The notes: generated from the sequence alone by a model not told the origin. A stretch of 60,882 bases of DNA from Paraliobacillus quinghaiensis (GCF_003426025.1 NZ_QJSH01000016.1:1-60882); one strand, 5' to 3'; shown: positions 34,785 to 47,504, counted from the first letter of the stretch. Made by a program: numbers and translations.

Positions 34785-37073
34785 TTGAGAAATCAAAGTG
34801 CGATAGACAGAGTTGACGAGAAAGAGATTATCAAATGGGATTCGTTAAAAAAGAATCCTACACTTACTGAAATTGAGATATTACGTTTTTTAGACCATAT
34901 AGAAACTCAGGAACATTCTTATTCGGAACAGGCTACTTCAATCCTTTACTGCATGTTAGTTTTTCATCGATTAAAGCGGCACACACAAGAGGACTATTTG
35001 GTAGAAACTTTATTAGACAAGGCAGCATCATACGATGAGACAGTAACAATTTATCAGTCTATACAGTCTGTTAAAGCTTACTTTTATTTTTATACCCAAT
35101 TTAAAAAATTAAGTCTTGAAACATGGTCTATTCGAGAGACTGATTTCGATCCAGCCAAACTAAAAAAAGTAAAGAGTTGGCTTGAGCAATTAGAAATTTT
35201 ACAAAAAGAAACAGTTCAAAAACAAAATAAGCCTGAATATCCTCAACTTGAGAATTACTATCGAGATATAAAAGAAACAATTGTTGACTTTACTGGAACT
35301 TTAGAGGATACAATTGATTTATTAGAAGCAAAACGAACAGGAGTACCAGTAAAGGAATTGAATGAATCGGTAAAAAAATTGATATATTTACAAGAAGCAT
35401 TTCATCACTCTTTACCAGAATTCTTGCAATTAAGCAATGTTAAAAAGCCCTTAGATAAATTAGATGAAATGATTGGCTTAAATGATGTTAAACGATACAT
35501 TAGTCAATATTATCATTATTTAAAATATCAAAAAGAGCGAAAACAAATGGGTTTTCAAATGACGGATGAGCCAGAACTGCACATGGTTATCACGGGAAAC
35601 CCTGGTACCGGAAAGACAACCATAGCTCGATTACTCGCAGAAATTTATTATGAGTTAGGTTTATTAGATACAAAAGAAGTAACTGAAGTAAATCGATCAC
35701 ACCTCGTTGGATCATATGTAGGACAAAGTGAAGAAAATACAATGTCATATATTAAACAATCTCTAGGTGGTATTCTATTTATTGATGAGGCCTATAGTTT
35801 GAAACGCCAAGAACAAAGTGGTAGTGATTATGGACAAGCTGTAATTGATACACTTGTTTCGGCAATGACTGGCAAAGAGTATGCGAATAAATTTGCAGTA
35901 ATTCTAGCTGGGTACCCAGAGGAAATGCGACAATTCTTAAGATCTAATCCTGGTTTGCGTAGTCGTTTTCCAGAGCAAAATTTTATTACACTACCGGATT
36001 TTAAAATGAACGAATTAATCCAAATTGCTGAAAATACAGCATTAAATAATGATTACTTTTTTACTGAAGAAGCACTTAATCGTTTTAGTGGTGTTATTGA
36101 CCGAGCCAAGGTGGACGATACCTTCGGAAATGCCCGAACTGTTCGTGACTTGGTGTTAAAAGCTATTTTTAAAAAAGGTGCAGCAGAAACAATTGATACT
36201 AATGAAAACTGGTTAGATCATATGCGTATTGATGCTTCAGACTTAGATATTATGGATGATACAACGGATGATGAAGAACCGATGCGACAACTTGATAATC
36301 TAATTGGTTTATCTAATATTAAAGAAGAAGTAAAAAAATTATCTTCATTTGTAAAAATACAACAAGAACGAAAGAAAAAAGGGTATCCATCAGTACCAAT
36401 TCAATTGCATGCTGTATTTTCAGGTAATCCGGGGACAGGAAAGACAACGGTAGCAAAGATTTACTCCCAATTATTAAAAGAGTGTGGCTTATTAAAACGA
36501 GGTCATTTCGTCCTTGCCTCACGTAGTGACCTAGTAGCTGGTTATGTTGGGCAAACAGCGATAAAAACGAAACATAAGATTAGGGAAGCACTTGGTGGAG
36601 TGCTATTTATTGATGAGGCATATGCCTTATTCCGTGGGGAAAATGATTTTGGTAAAGAGGCAATTGATACCCTAGTAGATGAAATGACAAAGCATAATGA
36701 AAATTTAGTTGTGATCTTAGCAGGATACCAGAATGAGATGGAACGTTTTATTGACAGTAATCCTGGACTTGCTTCACGCTTTAAGAAGTATTTTCATTTC
36801 CTTGATTATAATCCAACTGAGTTATTGGATATTACGTTATATCATGTTTCGCGCTACCAATACCAACTCGAGCAACAAGCAGAAAATTATTTATTAAAAC
36901 AATACCAAGCCAATAATACAAAGGGAAACGGTCGCTTTGTTGTTAATCTAGTTGATGAGGCGATTCAATTTCAAGCACTACGAATAGAAGAGATACGTAA
37001 TAGTAATGACTTTTTAATATTAAAACAGGAAGATTTTGAGAAGGCATGGCAAACAGTCAAGGGGGATAATTGA
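34785..37073 (+). CDS. double AAA+ ATPase, SpoVK/CbbX-like
   Basis: About 762 residues. The first ~215 residues are helical and unlike known domains to my eye. Then two CbxX/CfqX-type AAA+ modules in tandem: Walker A GNPGTGKTT near 271 and near 547, each followed by LFIDEAY and an arginine-containing NPGLRSRFP or NPGLASRFK. B. subtilis SpoVK is about half this size with one module. TTG 34785 follows AAGGGAG by 7 bases; the ATG at 34761 has no site. It is placed between tlp and yneP, which adjoin in B. subtilis. A role in spore formation is inferred. Confidence 0.8.
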   Translation: MRNQSAIDRVDEKEIIKWDSLKKNPTLTEIEILRFLDHIETQEHSYSEQATSILYCMLVFHRLKRHTQEDYLVETLLDKAASYDETVTIYQSIQSVKAYFYFYTQFKKLSLETWSIRETDFDPAKLKKVKSWLEQLEILQKETVQKQNKPEYPQLENYYRDIKETIVDFTGTLEDTIDLLEAKRTGVPVKELNESVKKLIYLQEAFHHSLPEFLQLSNVKKPLDKLDEMIGLNDVKRYISQYYHYLKYQKERKQMGFQMTDEPELHMVITGNPGTGKTTIARLLAEIYYELGLLDTKEVTEVNRSHLVGSYVGQSEENTMSYIKQSLGGILFIDEAYSLKRQEQSGSDYGQAVIDTLVSAMTGKEYANKFAVILAGYPEEMRQFLRSNPGLRSRFPEQNFITLPDFKMNELIQIAENTALNNDYFFTEEALNRFSGVIDRAKVDDTFGNARTVRDLVLKAIFKKGAAETIDTNENWLDHMRIDASDLDIMDDTTDDEEPMRQLDNLIGLSNIKEEVKKLSSFVKIQQERKKKGYPSVPIQLHAVFSGNPGTGKTTVAKIYSQLLKECGLLKRGHFVLASRSDLVAGYVGQTAIKTKHKIREALGGVLFIDEAYALFRGENDFGKEAIDTLVDEMTKHNENLVVILAGYQNEMERFIDSNPGLASRFKKYFHFLDYNPTELLDITLYHVSRYQYQLEQQAENYLLKQYQANNTKGNGRFVVNLVDEAIQFQALRIEEIRNSNDFLILKQEDFEKAWQTVKGDN

Positions 37074-37075
37074 TT

Positions 37076-37495
37076 ATGAAGGTGAAAACTCCAATTCAAG
37101 TACGTTATCAAGAAACAGATCAGATGGGTGTTGTCTATCATGCTAACTATTTAGTGTGGTTTGAAATAGGTAGAACAGCATTTATCGAAAATCTAGGATT
37201 TAATTACCATGACATGGAAAAGAGTGGAATTGTTTCTCCAGTAGTTGATGCACATATGTATTTTAAACAGCCCATTCGCTATGGACAACCCGCATATGTA
37301 GAAACTTGGGTAGAGGAATATGATGGCTTACGCACGACTTATGGATACCAGGTAATTGATGAAGATGGGAATGTTGCAGTTTCCGGAACGACGAAACATG
37401 TAATTGTAAAAAAAGAAAATTTCAGGCCAGTATCATTACGCAAGAAATTCCCAGACTGGCACCAAGCATATCAAAAAGCATTAGGAGTAGAATAA
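37076..37495 (+). CDS. yneP: acyl-CoA thioesterase, YneP/YbgC-like (hotdog fold)
   Basis: 139 residues. RYQETDQMGVVYHANYLVWFEIGRT is the 4-hydroxybenzoyl-CoA thioesterase signature with the catalytic Asp. It should hydrolyse acyl-CoA esters in the cytoplasm. ATG 37076 lies 10 bases after GGGGGA and 2 bases beyond the preceding stop. In B. subtilis yneP-yneQ follow tlp in the same order. Confidence 0.88.
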   Translation: MKVKTPIQVRYQETDQMGVVYHANYLVWFEIGRTAFIENLGFNYHDMEKSGIVSPVVDAHMYFKQPIRYGQPAYVETWVEEYDGLRTTYGYQVIDEDGNVAVSGTTKHVIVKKENFRPVSLRKKFPDWHQAYQKALGVE

Positions 37496-37496
37496 A

Positions 37497-37796
37497 ATGG
37501 CTTTTGGTGTGAAAAGAAAAGAGCTCAAGGAATGGAAATCTAAAGTGGAGAATGGTGAAATTACTTTCCTAACACATTATTGGATTGATGACAGATTCCC
37601 AGGATGTAATACTGTGACCAAGGTTGGTTGCAGTGATTTAGATAAATTAACAGCATGGGGAGAACAATATGGTTTATTAAGTAAGTGGATTCATCGCGAT
37701 CCTAGGTTCCCACATTTTGATTTATTTGGTTCAAGACAAAAAGAAATTTTAACAAAAGAAAAACAATGGGATCAGATTGAACGTTTTCATATATAA
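37497..37796 (+). CDS. yneQ: YneQ family protein
   Basis: 99 residues. ATG is 1 base after the yneP stop. WIDDRFPGCNTVTKVGCSDLDKL and HFDLFGSRQKEIL are hydrophilic conserved-looking segments; function unknown. Assignment rests on position after yneP and size. Confidence 0.78.
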   Translation: MAFGVKRKELKEWKSKVENGEITFLTHYWIDDRFPGCNTVTKVGCSDLDKLTAWGEQYGLLSKWIHRDPRFPHFDLFGSRQKEILTKEKQWDQIERFHI

Positions 37797-37839
37797 AAAG
37801 AATCGCTAACCAACAATCTGATGGTTAGCGATTCTTTTT
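37795..37839. terminator. bidirectional terminator
   Basis: Perfect 18-bp stem AAAAAGAATCGCTAACCA/TGGTTAGCGATTCTTTTT between yneQ and yidD; overlaps the last codons of yidD. Confidence 0.9.
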
Positions 37840-38055
37840 GTGCTTTTCAGGTACAGGATCAAATCCGCCTGAATGAAACGGTTGACACTTTAATATGCGT
37901 TTTATTGTGAGATAGCCACCTTTGACAGCTCCAAAACGTTGAATAGCTTCCATACCATAATGAGAACAAGTGGGGTAGAAGCGACAACTAGGTGGCTTAA
38001 TAGGACTAATAAATTTTTGGTAGAGACGGATAATTCCTAGAAAAAGATATTTCAT
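37825..38055 (-). CDS. yidD: membrane protein insertion efficiency factor YidD
   Basis: 76 residues. [27 protein letters not shown] is the YidD signature with conserved Cys residues. It is an amphipathic inner-leaflet protein that helps the YidC/OxaA insertase. 12 bases downstream of folE2, probably the same transcript. Confidence 0.93.
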   Translation of the reverse strand: MKYLFLGIIRLYQKFISPIKPPSCRFYPTCSHYGMEAIQRFGAVKGGYLTIKRILKCQPFHSGGFDPVPEKHKKNR

Positions 38056-38067
38056 TATAATCCCTTC

Positions 38068-38997
38068 TTAGTGCTCAGTATTCTTGTTATACGTAACAGA
38101 TGCAATAGCATCATGTAAGTGAATTGATTCCTCATTTCGACAAGCAACATAGAAAGCTTTTACAAAAGAGTATTCATATAGATCGGCAGCAACTAAACGA
38201 ACCATATCTTCCACAAATCTTGGGTTTTCATAGGCTTGTTCTGTTACCATTTTCTCATCAGTTCGCTTTAATACCGGATGAATCCGTGCACTTGCATTAC
38301 TTTCGGCAGCTTCTAGAAGGGCATACTTCCAGTCTATCTCATTCTCATCGAAATTATCTGTTATATCAATTTCCATAGATATCTTCCCACGTTGATTATG
38401 CGCACTATATTCACTTATTTCCTTCGAGCAAGGGCATAGTGTTGTGACTGATCCAGTCAATCCAACACGGATATTAAAACCAGATTCCTTCGTATAGTCT
38501 ACATAGATACTTGCATCTGCATGATTCAAACCTGCTATTTCAGAAAAAGGTCCTTTTCGCTCAAAAAACCATGGAAAGTGAACTTCAATAGAAGCATCAT
38601 TGCTCTTTAAACGTAAGGCGAGCTCTTGTGTATATTGCTTTAAGTCTGTTAATGTGACATTTAATTTCCCATCTTGATAATAAGCATGTAGCTGTTCAGT
38701 AAAACGACTCATATTTGTACCTTTACTATCTTTTTTGATAGTGGATGAAAAGTTAAATGTTCCAATTGTAGTTTGCGATGTTGGATTCATTGTGCTGGTA
38801 ACTTGAATTGGATGCTTTACATTGGAAATTCCAACAGCATCTAAGTCAAATAGATAATCATTTTTAGAATTTTGAAGATCAGCCATTTGTTCTTTTTCAG
38901 TAGGTTTTGATTTTGGTCCTGGTATAACAGAACCAAACAATTTATGTCGCTCTAATTTATTTGGTAATACTTTTTTATCATCTTTGTTTGATTCCAT
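38068..38997 (-). CDS. folE2: GTP cyclohydrolase FolE2 (type IB)
   Basis: 309 residues. LFGSVIPGPKSKPTEKEQMADLQN, DLDAVGISNVKHPI and the SVTTLCPCSKEISEYSAHNQRG metal-binding region mark the FolE2 family. It makes dihydroneopterin triphosphate from GTP for folate and can use metals other than zinc, so it often replaces FolE under zinc shortage. I saw no Zur-like box upstream. Transcribed with yidD. Confidence 0.94.
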   Translation of the reverse strand: MESNKDDKKVLPNKLERHKLFGSVIPGPKSKPTEKEQMADLQNSKNDYLFDLDAVGISNVKHPIQVTSTMNPTSQTTIGTFNFSSTIKKDSKGTNMSRFTEQLHAYYQDGKLNVTLTDLKQYTQELALRLKSNDASIEVHFPWFFERKGPFSEIAGLNHADASIYVDYTKESGFNIRVGLTGSVTTLCPCSKEISEYSAHNQRGKISMEIDITDNFDENEIDWKYALLEAAESNASARIHPVLKRTDEKMVTEQAYENPRFVEDMVRLVAADLYEYSFVKAFYVACRNEESIHLHDAIASVTYNKNTEH

Positions 38998-39113
38998 GGT
39001 GAAGACCCCTTTCAGCCTTTATTAACTATTTTTGAGTATACTGGACTAAAAACTATTATTCAATTTTTTTGCCCTGATCATAGTTGAATTCCTATTCATC
39101 ATTAGTATAAAAA

Positions 39114-39147
39114 TAGATCTACATTTCGTTGAGAAATATAGATCATA
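39114..39147 (-). terminator. terminator of plsY
   Basis: Stem GATCTATATTT/AAATGTAGATC (one mismatch) read on the minus strand, followed by TATTTTTATAC. Confidence 0.65.
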
Positions 39148-39150
39148 TTA

Positions 39151-39735
39151 TTACATCCATTTAATTTTAGGTTCTGTTTTATTTATTATTCGTTTGATAT
39201 TTGCTCGGTGACGGTAAAAAATGAATATGGTTAGTATGCTCGTCAATATTAGTAATCCTTGATCTTGTAGAAAAATGGATGCAACAACTGCCACCAATCC
39301 TGTAGTCATCGAAGACAAAGATACATATTTACTTACATAAAGCATGACAATAAATGATAACAAAATAATACCAAATAATAATGGACTAAGCCCTAATAAT
39401 AACCCTCCGGAAGTTGCGACCGCTTTTCCACCTCTAAATTTCGCGAAAATTGGATACATATGTCCAACGACTGCAAATGTTCCAATAATTAAAGGATTGA
39501 CTTCTGAAATGTTCAACAGAGCTGGTAACAGGGTTGCGAGTGTTCCTTTTAATATATCTGCAAGTGTTACAATGATCCCGGCCTTTTTACCTAAAACACG
39601 GAACGTATTTGTTCCACCCAGGTTACCACTTCCATGATCTCTTATATCAGTGTTGTAACCGACTTTTCCTACTATCAGACCAGATGGTATAGAGCCAATT
39701 ATATAAGCTAATAGAATTAAAAATGCATAAGTCAT
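39151..39735 (-). CDS. plsY: acyl phosphate:glycerol-3-phosphate acyltransferase PlsY
   Basis: 194 residues with about five membrane helices. The three active-site motifs are present: SGLIVGK / [19 protein letters not shown], and [13 protein letters not shown]. It makes lysophosphatidic acid, the first step of phospholipid synthesis. AAGGAG precedes ATG. Single-gene unit; in B. subtilis it is next to parE-parC, and here an ABC importer and yneT lie between. Confidence 0.95.
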   Translation of the reverse strand: MTYAFLILLAYIIGSIPSGLIVGKVGYNTDIRDHGSGNLGGTNTFRVLGKKAGIIVTLADILKGTLATLLPALLNISEVNPLIIGTFAVVGHMYPIFAKFRGGKAVATSGGLLLGLSPLLFGIILLSFIVMLYVSKYVSLSSMTTGLVAVVASIFLQDQGLLILTSILTIFIFYRHRANIKRIINKTEPKIKWM

Positions 39736-39900
39736 AATAAATACTCCTTTTCTATCTAAATACAGTATCGTTATTTTAACATGAATTCATGCATCAATGT
39801 ACAACTATTTTCGACAGTATATCTTTTGTGATGAAGAATTACTAGGTTTATAATTATGATTTATTGGGTATTAACTGTATAACATTAGGGAGGTAGAGGT

Positions 39901-40881
39901 ATGATTGAATTTGATCATGTTAGTAAGACATATAAAGATGGTACAAAGGCTGTTAAGGACTTTTCCCTTCAAATTAATGAAGGGGAATTATTTACGTTAA
40001 TAGGACCAAGTGGCTGTGGAAAGACAACAACAATGAAGATGATTAATCGTCTAGTGAAACCAACAGATGGCACAATAAAAATAGCGGATAAAAAGATTTC
40101 CGACTATGATATGCATCAATTACGTTGGAATATTGGGTATGTATTGCAACAGATTGCATTATTTCCACACATGACCATAGAAGAAAATATTTCAATCGTA
40201 CCTGAAATGAAGAAGTGGAAAAAAGACGAGATAAAAGAGAGGATTAAAGTATTACTAGATATGGTAGGGTTAGATCCTAAACAGTTCATGAATAGAATGC
40301 CACATGAACTATCCGGTGGCCAACAGCAACGAATTGGTGTAGTTCGTGCACTAGCTGCAGACCCAGATATCATTTTAATGGATGAGCCTTTTAGTGCGTT
40401 GGATCCAATTAGTCGTGAGCAGCTACAAAAAGATATACAAGCATTACAGAAGAAAATTCAAAAAACCATTGTTTTTGTAACACATGATATGGATGAAGCC
40501 TTAGCTATTTCGGATCGAATTTGTTTAATGAAGGAAGGGGAAATTATTCAGGTAGGTACTCCAAAACAACTAATTTTACATCCGGAAAATGAATTTGCTC
40601 GCACATTTATAGGAGATAAGCGTTCGCCTTGGCAAGAATCTGTTGAAACCTTATTAGTACATAATGAATCAAGAACGAATGATAGAGAAGGTGTTGAGAA
40701 GGAAGCTATAACAATTGCTCACGACCAAGCAGTTGTTGAAGCGGTTAAACTATTTGAGGATAACAATACGGAATTACTTCGAGTTGTGAAAGGTGAACAA
40801 ACAATAGGCGAAATAAGTTATCGGGATATACTTCGTTTTCTCAGGAAACACATTAAACTAGAGAACGGAGTGATGAAATAA
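39901..40881 (+). CDS. quaternary-amine/ergothioneine-type ABC importer ATPase (OpuCA/EgtV-like)
   Basis: 326 residues. Walker A GPSGCGKTT, signature [10 protein letters not shown], Walker B IILMDEPFSALDP, H-loop VTHDMDEA. After the ATPase domain there is a ~80-residue tail that resembles a single partial CBS domain (GVEKEAITIAHDQAVVEAVKLFEDNN). GGGAGG precedes ATG. The stop overlaps the start of the permease gene by one base, so the pair is one transporter. Substrate could be glycine betaine, carnitine, choline or ergothioneine. Confidence 0.87.
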   Translation: MIEFDHVSKTYKDGTKAVKDFSLQINEGELFTLIGPSGCGKTTTMKMINRLVKPTDGTIKIADKKISDYDMHQLRWNIGYVLQQIALFPHMTIEENISIVPEMKKWKKDEIKERIKVLLDMVGLDPKQFMNRMPHELSGGQQQRIGVVRALAADPDIILMDEPFSALDPISREQLQKDIQALQKKIQKTIVFVTHDMDEALAISDRICLMKEGEIIQVGTPKQLILHPENEFARTFIGDKRSPWQESVETLLVHNESRTNDREGVEKEAITIAHDQAVVEAVKLFEDNNTELLRVVKGEQTIGEISYRDILRFLRKHIKLENGVMK

Positions 40882-42407
40882 TGGAAACTTTTTTAAATGT
40901 TTGGCAAGACAGACAAGGTATGGTTTTTGAGAAAATATTGGAACATTTACAACTTTCTGTTATATCGTTATTGATAGCAATTGTGATAGCAGTTCCTTTA
41001 GGATTGATATTGACTCGCTACCAAAAAATTGCAGAATCAATTATAGGTGTTACAGCAGTGCTACAAACAATTCCTAGTTTAGCGATTCTAGCCTTTCTTA
41101 TCCCTTTCTTAGGTATAGGGACAGCACCTGCTATTGTTGCATTGATCATTTATGGACTACTTCCAATTTTGCGTAATACCTACACAGGAGTAAAAGAAGT
41201 AGATCCAGCATTAATTGAAGCAGCGACAGGAATGGGTATGAATTCATATAAACGATTAGTTAAGATTGAATTACCAATCGCAGTTCCTGTTATTATGGCG
41301 GGTGTTCGAACGTCGATGGTATTAATTGTAGGGACAACAACAATAGCTGCCTTAATTGGTGCAGGAGGCTTAGGGGAGTTAATCCTACTAGGTATCGACC
41401 GAGGTGGAGATATTAACCTAATTATATTAGGTGCGATTCCTGCAGCACTTTTAGCAATTATACTAGATTTCATATTGCGTTTATTTGAAAAAACATCAAA
41501 GAAAGCAGCATTTACATCTATTATTGTCATGTTAGTGGCAGCGATTGGTATTGTAACTATTCCATGGCTTATCAGTCAAGAGAGACAACCTGATCTGGTT
41601 ATTGGAGGTAAGTTAAACGCAGAACCAACTATCTTAATAAATATGTACGAATTGTTAATTGAAGATCAAACTGATTTAGAAGTCGAGCTAGAACCAGGCT
41701 TAGGGAAAACTACATTTGTTTTTAGTGCATTGAAAAATAGAAGTATTGATATTTACCCAGAATTTACTGGTACTGCTATTGTTACACACCTAGGAGAACA
41801 AGCAGTTAGTAATGATGCAGCTGAAGTTTATCAACAAGCAAAGGAAGGAATGCTAGAGGAGTATAACATGGCCTTGCTTGAACCAATGGCATTTAACAAT
41901 ACGTACACTTTATCGACAACCCAATCCTTTGCAGAAGAAAATAATTTAACTACGATTGGTGATTTACAGGCAATAGCATCTGATATGACTGCAGGTTTTA
42001 CGCTTGAATTTAATGATCGTGAAGATGGATACGTTGGTATTCAAGATCTTTATGGCATCGAATTTGGTGAAGTGAAAACAATGGAACCCGGGATTAGACA
42101 AGAGGCAATAAAAAGTGGCGATGTAGATATAATTGATGCCTACTCAACTTCAGCATATATGGTAGAATTGGATTTAACAGCATTAGAAGATACAGAAAAT
42201 TTATTCCCACCATATCAGGGAGCGCCATTAATGCGCAAAGAAACATTAGAAAAGTACCCTGAATTGGGACAAATATTAACGCAACTTTCAGGGAAGATAA
42301 CGGATGAAGAAATGAGAGAAATGAATTATAAAGTAGATTATGAAGATCAATCTCCTGAAACAGTTGCCAGAGAATATTTAGTTGAACAAAATCTGTTAGA
42401 GGAATAG
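40881..42407 (+). CDS. fused permease/substrate-binding protein (OpuCB-CC or EgtU-like)
   Basis: 508 residues. The first ~210 residues are a binding-protein-dependent permease with five to six helices (LLPILRNTYTGVKEVDPALIEAATGMGM is the EAA loop region). After a helix at about 215-232 comes an OpuAC/OsmF-type binding domain (about 240-505; IGGKLNAEPTILINMYELLIED, YPEFTGTAIVTHLG). This fused form is the one described for the ergothioneine importer EgtU of streptococci and staphylococci as well as for some betaine/choline systems; sequence alone by eye does not decide. Confidence 0.85.
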   Translation: METFLNVWQDRQGMVFEKILEHLQLSVISLLIAIVIAVPLGLILTRYQKIAESIIGVTAVLQTIPSLAILAFLIPFLGIGTAPAIVALIIYGLLPILRNTYTGVKEVDPALIEAATGMGMNSYKRLVKIELPIAVPVIMAGVRTSMVLIVGTTTIAALIGAGGLGELILLGIDRGGDINLIILGAIPAALLAIILDFILRLFEKTSKKAAFTSIIVMLVAAIGIVTIPWLISQERQPDLVIGGKLNAEPTILINMYELLIEDQTDLEVELEPGLGKTTFVFSALKNRSIDIYPEFTGTAIVTHLGEQAVSNDAAEVYQQAKEGMLEEYNMALLEPMAFNNTYTLSTTQSFAEENNLTTIGDLQAIASDMTAGFTLEFNDREDGYVGIQDLYGIEFGEVKTMEPGIRQEAIKSGDVDIIDAYSTSAYMVELDLTALEDTENLFPPYQGAPLMRKETLEKYPELGQILTQLSGKITDEEMREMNYKVDYEDQSPETVAREYLVEQNLLEE

Positions 42408-42418
42408 GAGTGTGACAA

Positions 42419-42835
42419 ATGGATTATCAACAGCCCAAAAGAGAGACAATTAAAGAAATATTAGACACTGCAAAAACAATTGCGGTGGTAGGTTTATCGG
42501 ACAAACCAGATAGAACATCCTATCAAGTATCAAAAGTAATGCAAGCACAAGGTTATCGCATAATACCGGTTAATCCAACAATTGACGAAGCACTCGGTGA
42601 AAAAGCTTATTCAACATTAGAAGATGTCCCTGATTCGATTGATATTATTAATGTTTTTCGCCGATCTGTTTTCTTAAAGGATGTTGCAGAACAAGCTGTT
42701 AAAACTGACGCTAAAGTTTTTTGGGCACAACAAGGTATATTTGATCAAGATGTCTATGAAGAGTTAACAAATAAAGGATTTTCGGTTATTATGGATATGT
42801 GCATTAAAGTTGCTCATGCTGTAACTAAGAATTAA
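42419..42835 (+). CDS. yneT: CoA-binding protein (YneT family)
   Basis: 138 residues, a stand-alone CoA_binding Rossmann domain (TIAVVGLSDKPDRTSYQVSKVMQAQGYRIIPVNP; FWAQQGIFD). In B. subtilis yneT lies between plsY and parE, as here apart from the importer genes. Exact role unknown. Followed by a strong terminator. Confidence 0.88.
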   Translation: MDYQQPKRETIKEILDTAKTIAVVGLSDKPDRTSYQVSKVMQAQGYRIIPVNPTIDEALGEKAYSTLEDVPDSIDIINVFRRSVFLKDVAEQAVKTDAKVFWAQQGIFDQDVYEELTNKGFSVIMDMCIKVAHAVTKN

Positions 42836-42842
42836 AAGTATT

Positions 42843-42873
42843 AAAAAAATCTCTGTTTCGACAGAGATTTTTT
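42843..42873 (+). terminator. terminator of the importer-yneT unit
   Basis: Perfect stem AAAAAATCTCTG/CAGAGATTTTTT with a 6-base loop. Confidence 0.9.
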
Positions 42874-43011
42874 GTCGCTTTTACATATGAATAAACATAG
42901 ATTATAATTTACTAAAATCCATAGTTGATTTAATGTTATACTAGAAAGTAGGGTTTACAAGAACAAACGCTTGTTCTAATATATAAAAAGAGACTAATTT
43001 TGCTTATTTAG

Positions 43012-45015
<2,004 letters not shown>

Positions 45016-45030
45016 GAGGGGGAAGACTTT

Positions 45031-47493
45031 TTGGCTTCAGCAGAGAAATTTCTTGATTTACCATTAGAAGATGTTATCGGCGATCGTTTTGGCCGGTACA
45101 GTAAATATATTATTCAAGACCGTGCATTGCCAGATGCAAGAGATGGATTAAAACCAGTTCAACGTAGAATTTTATTTGCGATGCATGAAGAAAAAAATAC
45201 ATTTGATAAAGCATTCCGTAAGTCAGCAAAAACGGTTGGTACGGTAATTGGTAACTATCATCCACATGGTGATAGTTCCGTTTATGAAGCTATGGTTCGG
45301 CTAAGTCAAACTTGGAAAGTACGTAATGTTTTAGTAGAAATGCATGGAAACAACGGTAGTGTAGATGGTGATCCACCTGCAGCAATGCGTTATACGGAAG
45401 CGCGACTTTCTAGTATTAGCTCTGAATTACTACGTGACATTGACAAAGAAACAGTAGATTATATTCCAAACTTTGATGACACGATTGATGAACCGGTTGT
45501 TTTACCAGCGCGTTTTCCTAACCTGTTAGTTAACGGTTCGACAGGGATATCTGCAGGTTATGCAACAGATATGCCACCACATAATTTGGATGAAGTTATT
45601 GATGCAGTTATTAAGAAGATTGATAAACCTGCAGTTAGTATTGAGGAACTGATGCAAATAATGAAAGGCCCTGACTTTCCAACTGGTGGAATTATACAGG
45701 GGAAAGAAGGCTTAAAACAAGCATATGAAACAGGAAAAGGGAAAATCGTCGTTCGTGGTAAAGCAAAAGTAGAACCTTTACGCGGAAACAAAGAAATGAT
45801 TGTTATTGATGAAATACCTTATGAAGTAAATAAAGCGGTATTAGTGAAAAGAATGGACGAATTACGCATTGACCGCAAAGTTGAAGGAATTGCAGAAGTT
45901 CGTGATGAAACAGATCGGACAGGCATGCGTATTGTAATCGAGTTAAAGAAAGATGCAGATAGTTCCGGTGTCCTGCATTATTTATATAAAAATACTGATC
46001 TACAAATTACGTATCACTTTAATATGGTGGCGATTAAGGACAAGACACCTACACTGTTAAATCTGACTGGATTATTAGATGCCTATATTTCTCATCAAAA
46101 AGAGGTTGTAACAAGACAATCTCAATTTGATTTAAGAAAAGCACAAGAACGTTCGCATATCGTAGAAGGTTTAATTAAAGCGATATCTATTTTGGATGAG
46201 TTAATTGCTACAATTCGTGCATCAAAAGATAAACAAGATGCAAAAAGGCAGATTCAAGCTGCTTTTGGGTTTACAGATCCACAAGCAGAAGCAATCGTGA
46301 ATTTACAATTGTATCGTTTAACGAATACAGATATCACTTCTTTGCAACAAGAAGCGGAAGAACTACAAAAGAAGATTGATTATTTACAAGAAGTTTTAGG
46401 GAATGAACAAAAACTTTTTTCAGTAATTAAAAATGATCTAAAACAAATCAAAAAGAAGTATACAACACCACGTATGACAAAAATTGAAAACCAAATAGAG
46501 GAGTTAAAGATTAACCTTGAAGTAATGGTAGCAAGTGAAGATGTTCTTGTGTCTGTTACAAGAGATGGTTATCTAAAACGTACAAGTCTTCGGTCATATG
46601 CAGCTTCCAATGGGGAAGATTTTGCAATGAAAGAAGAGGATCATTTAGTTGGTTTACTAGAGGTCAATACAACGGATACGGTATTACTCTTCACAAATAG
46701 GGGGCGTTATATCTTTGCGCCAGTTCACACACTCCCGGACATTAGATGGAAAGATCTTGGACAACACGCCTCTAACCTTGTCTCACTTGATAAAGGGGAA
46801 ACAATAACTCGTGTGTTCCCTATACGTTCATTTGATGAAGAGCGTTATTTAGTCTTCTTCACAAAGAATGGTATGATCAAACGTAGTGAACTTAAATTAT
46901 ATGAAGCACAGCGTTATTCAAAAGCTTTAGTTGCGGTGAATCTAAAAGGTGACGATGAAGTTGTTAATGTTGTAATGACAACTGGTGATTCTGAAGTGTT
47001 TATAGCAACGAACAGGGGCTATGGACTTTGGTATCATGAGTCAGAAGTTACACCTGTTGGACAACGAGCAGCAGGTGTAAAAGCGATTCAATTAAAACCT
47101 GAAGAATATGTTGTTAATGGTATTGTGTTTAACCAATTAGATCTTGCGGTAAATCTGTTGATTCTCACACAGCGTGGAGCAGCTAAACGAATGACACTAC
47201 AAGATTTTGAAATATCATCACGAGCAAAACGTGGACAGATTATGTTGCGCGAATTAAAGAAAAAACCACATCGTATTGTTGGTTTTGTTAAAGCAGAACC
47301 CGAAGATACTGTTTCATTTATGACTGACACTGGTTCACAGCACCAATTAAACCCTATGGAACTTAGTAAAAGCGATCGCTATAGTAATGGTTCCTTTGTG
47401 ATTGATACAGACATAGATGGAGAAGTAGTGGATGTATGGAAACAAGCAAATTATCGTAAAGTATTTGAAGATAATGATGCAAGTGAATCATAA
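45031..47493 (+). CDS. parC: DNA topoisomerase IV subunit A
   Basis: 820 residues. Catalytic Tyr121 in [11 protein letters not shown], quinolone-region [11 protein letters not shown] (Ser82-Ser83, wild-type looking), coiled-coil/tower region and C-terminal DNA-wrapping beta-pinwheel (about 500-800). TTG start at 45031 preceded by GAGGGGGA. Forms the A2B2 topoisomerase with ParE. Confidence 0.96.
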   Translation: MASAEKFLDLPLEDVIGDRFGRYSKYIIQDRALPDARDGLKPVQRRILFAMHEEKNTFDKAFRKSAKTVGTVIGNYHPHGDSSVYEAMVRLSQTWKVRNVLVEMHGNNGSVDGDPPAAMRYTEARLSSISSELLRDIDKETVDYIPNFDDTIDEPVVLPARFPNLLVNGSTGISAGYATDMPPHNLDEVIDAVIKKIDKPAVSIEELMQIMKGPDFPTGGIIQGKEGLKQAYETGKGKIVVRGKAKVEPLRGNKEMIVIDEIPYEVNKAVLVKRMDELRIDRKVEGIAEVRDETDRTGMRIVIELKKDADSSGVLHYLYKNTDLQITYHFNMVAIKDKTPTLLNLTGLLDAYISHQKEVVTRQSQFDLRKAQERSHIVEGLIKAISILDELIATIRASKDKQDAKRQIQAAFGFTDPQAEAIVNLQLYRLTNTDITSLQQEAEELQKKIDYLQEVLGNEQKLFSVIKNDLKQIKKKYTTPRMTKIENQIEELKINLEVMVASEDVLVSVTRDGYLKRTSLRSYAASNGEDFAMKEEDHLVGLLEVNTTDTVLLFTNRGRYIFAPVHTLPDIRWKDLGQHASNLVSLDKGETITRVFPIRSFDEERYLVFFTKNGMIKRSELKLYEAQRYSKALVAVNLKGDDEVVNVVMTTGDSEVFIATNRGYGLWYHESEVTPVGQRAAGVKAIQLKPEEYVVNGIVFNQLDLAVNLLILTQRGAAKRMTLQDFEISSRAKRGQIMLRELKKKPHRIVGFVKAEPEDTVSFMTDTGSQHQLNPMELSKSDRYSNGSFVIDTDIDGEVVDVWKQANYRKVFEDNDASES

Positions 47494-47504
47494 TAATCTT
47501 TATG

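Noticed and set aside
38998-39150. Zur box upstream of folE2
   Set aside because: FolE2 genes are often zinc-regulated, but no palindrome close to the known Bacillus Zur site was seen.
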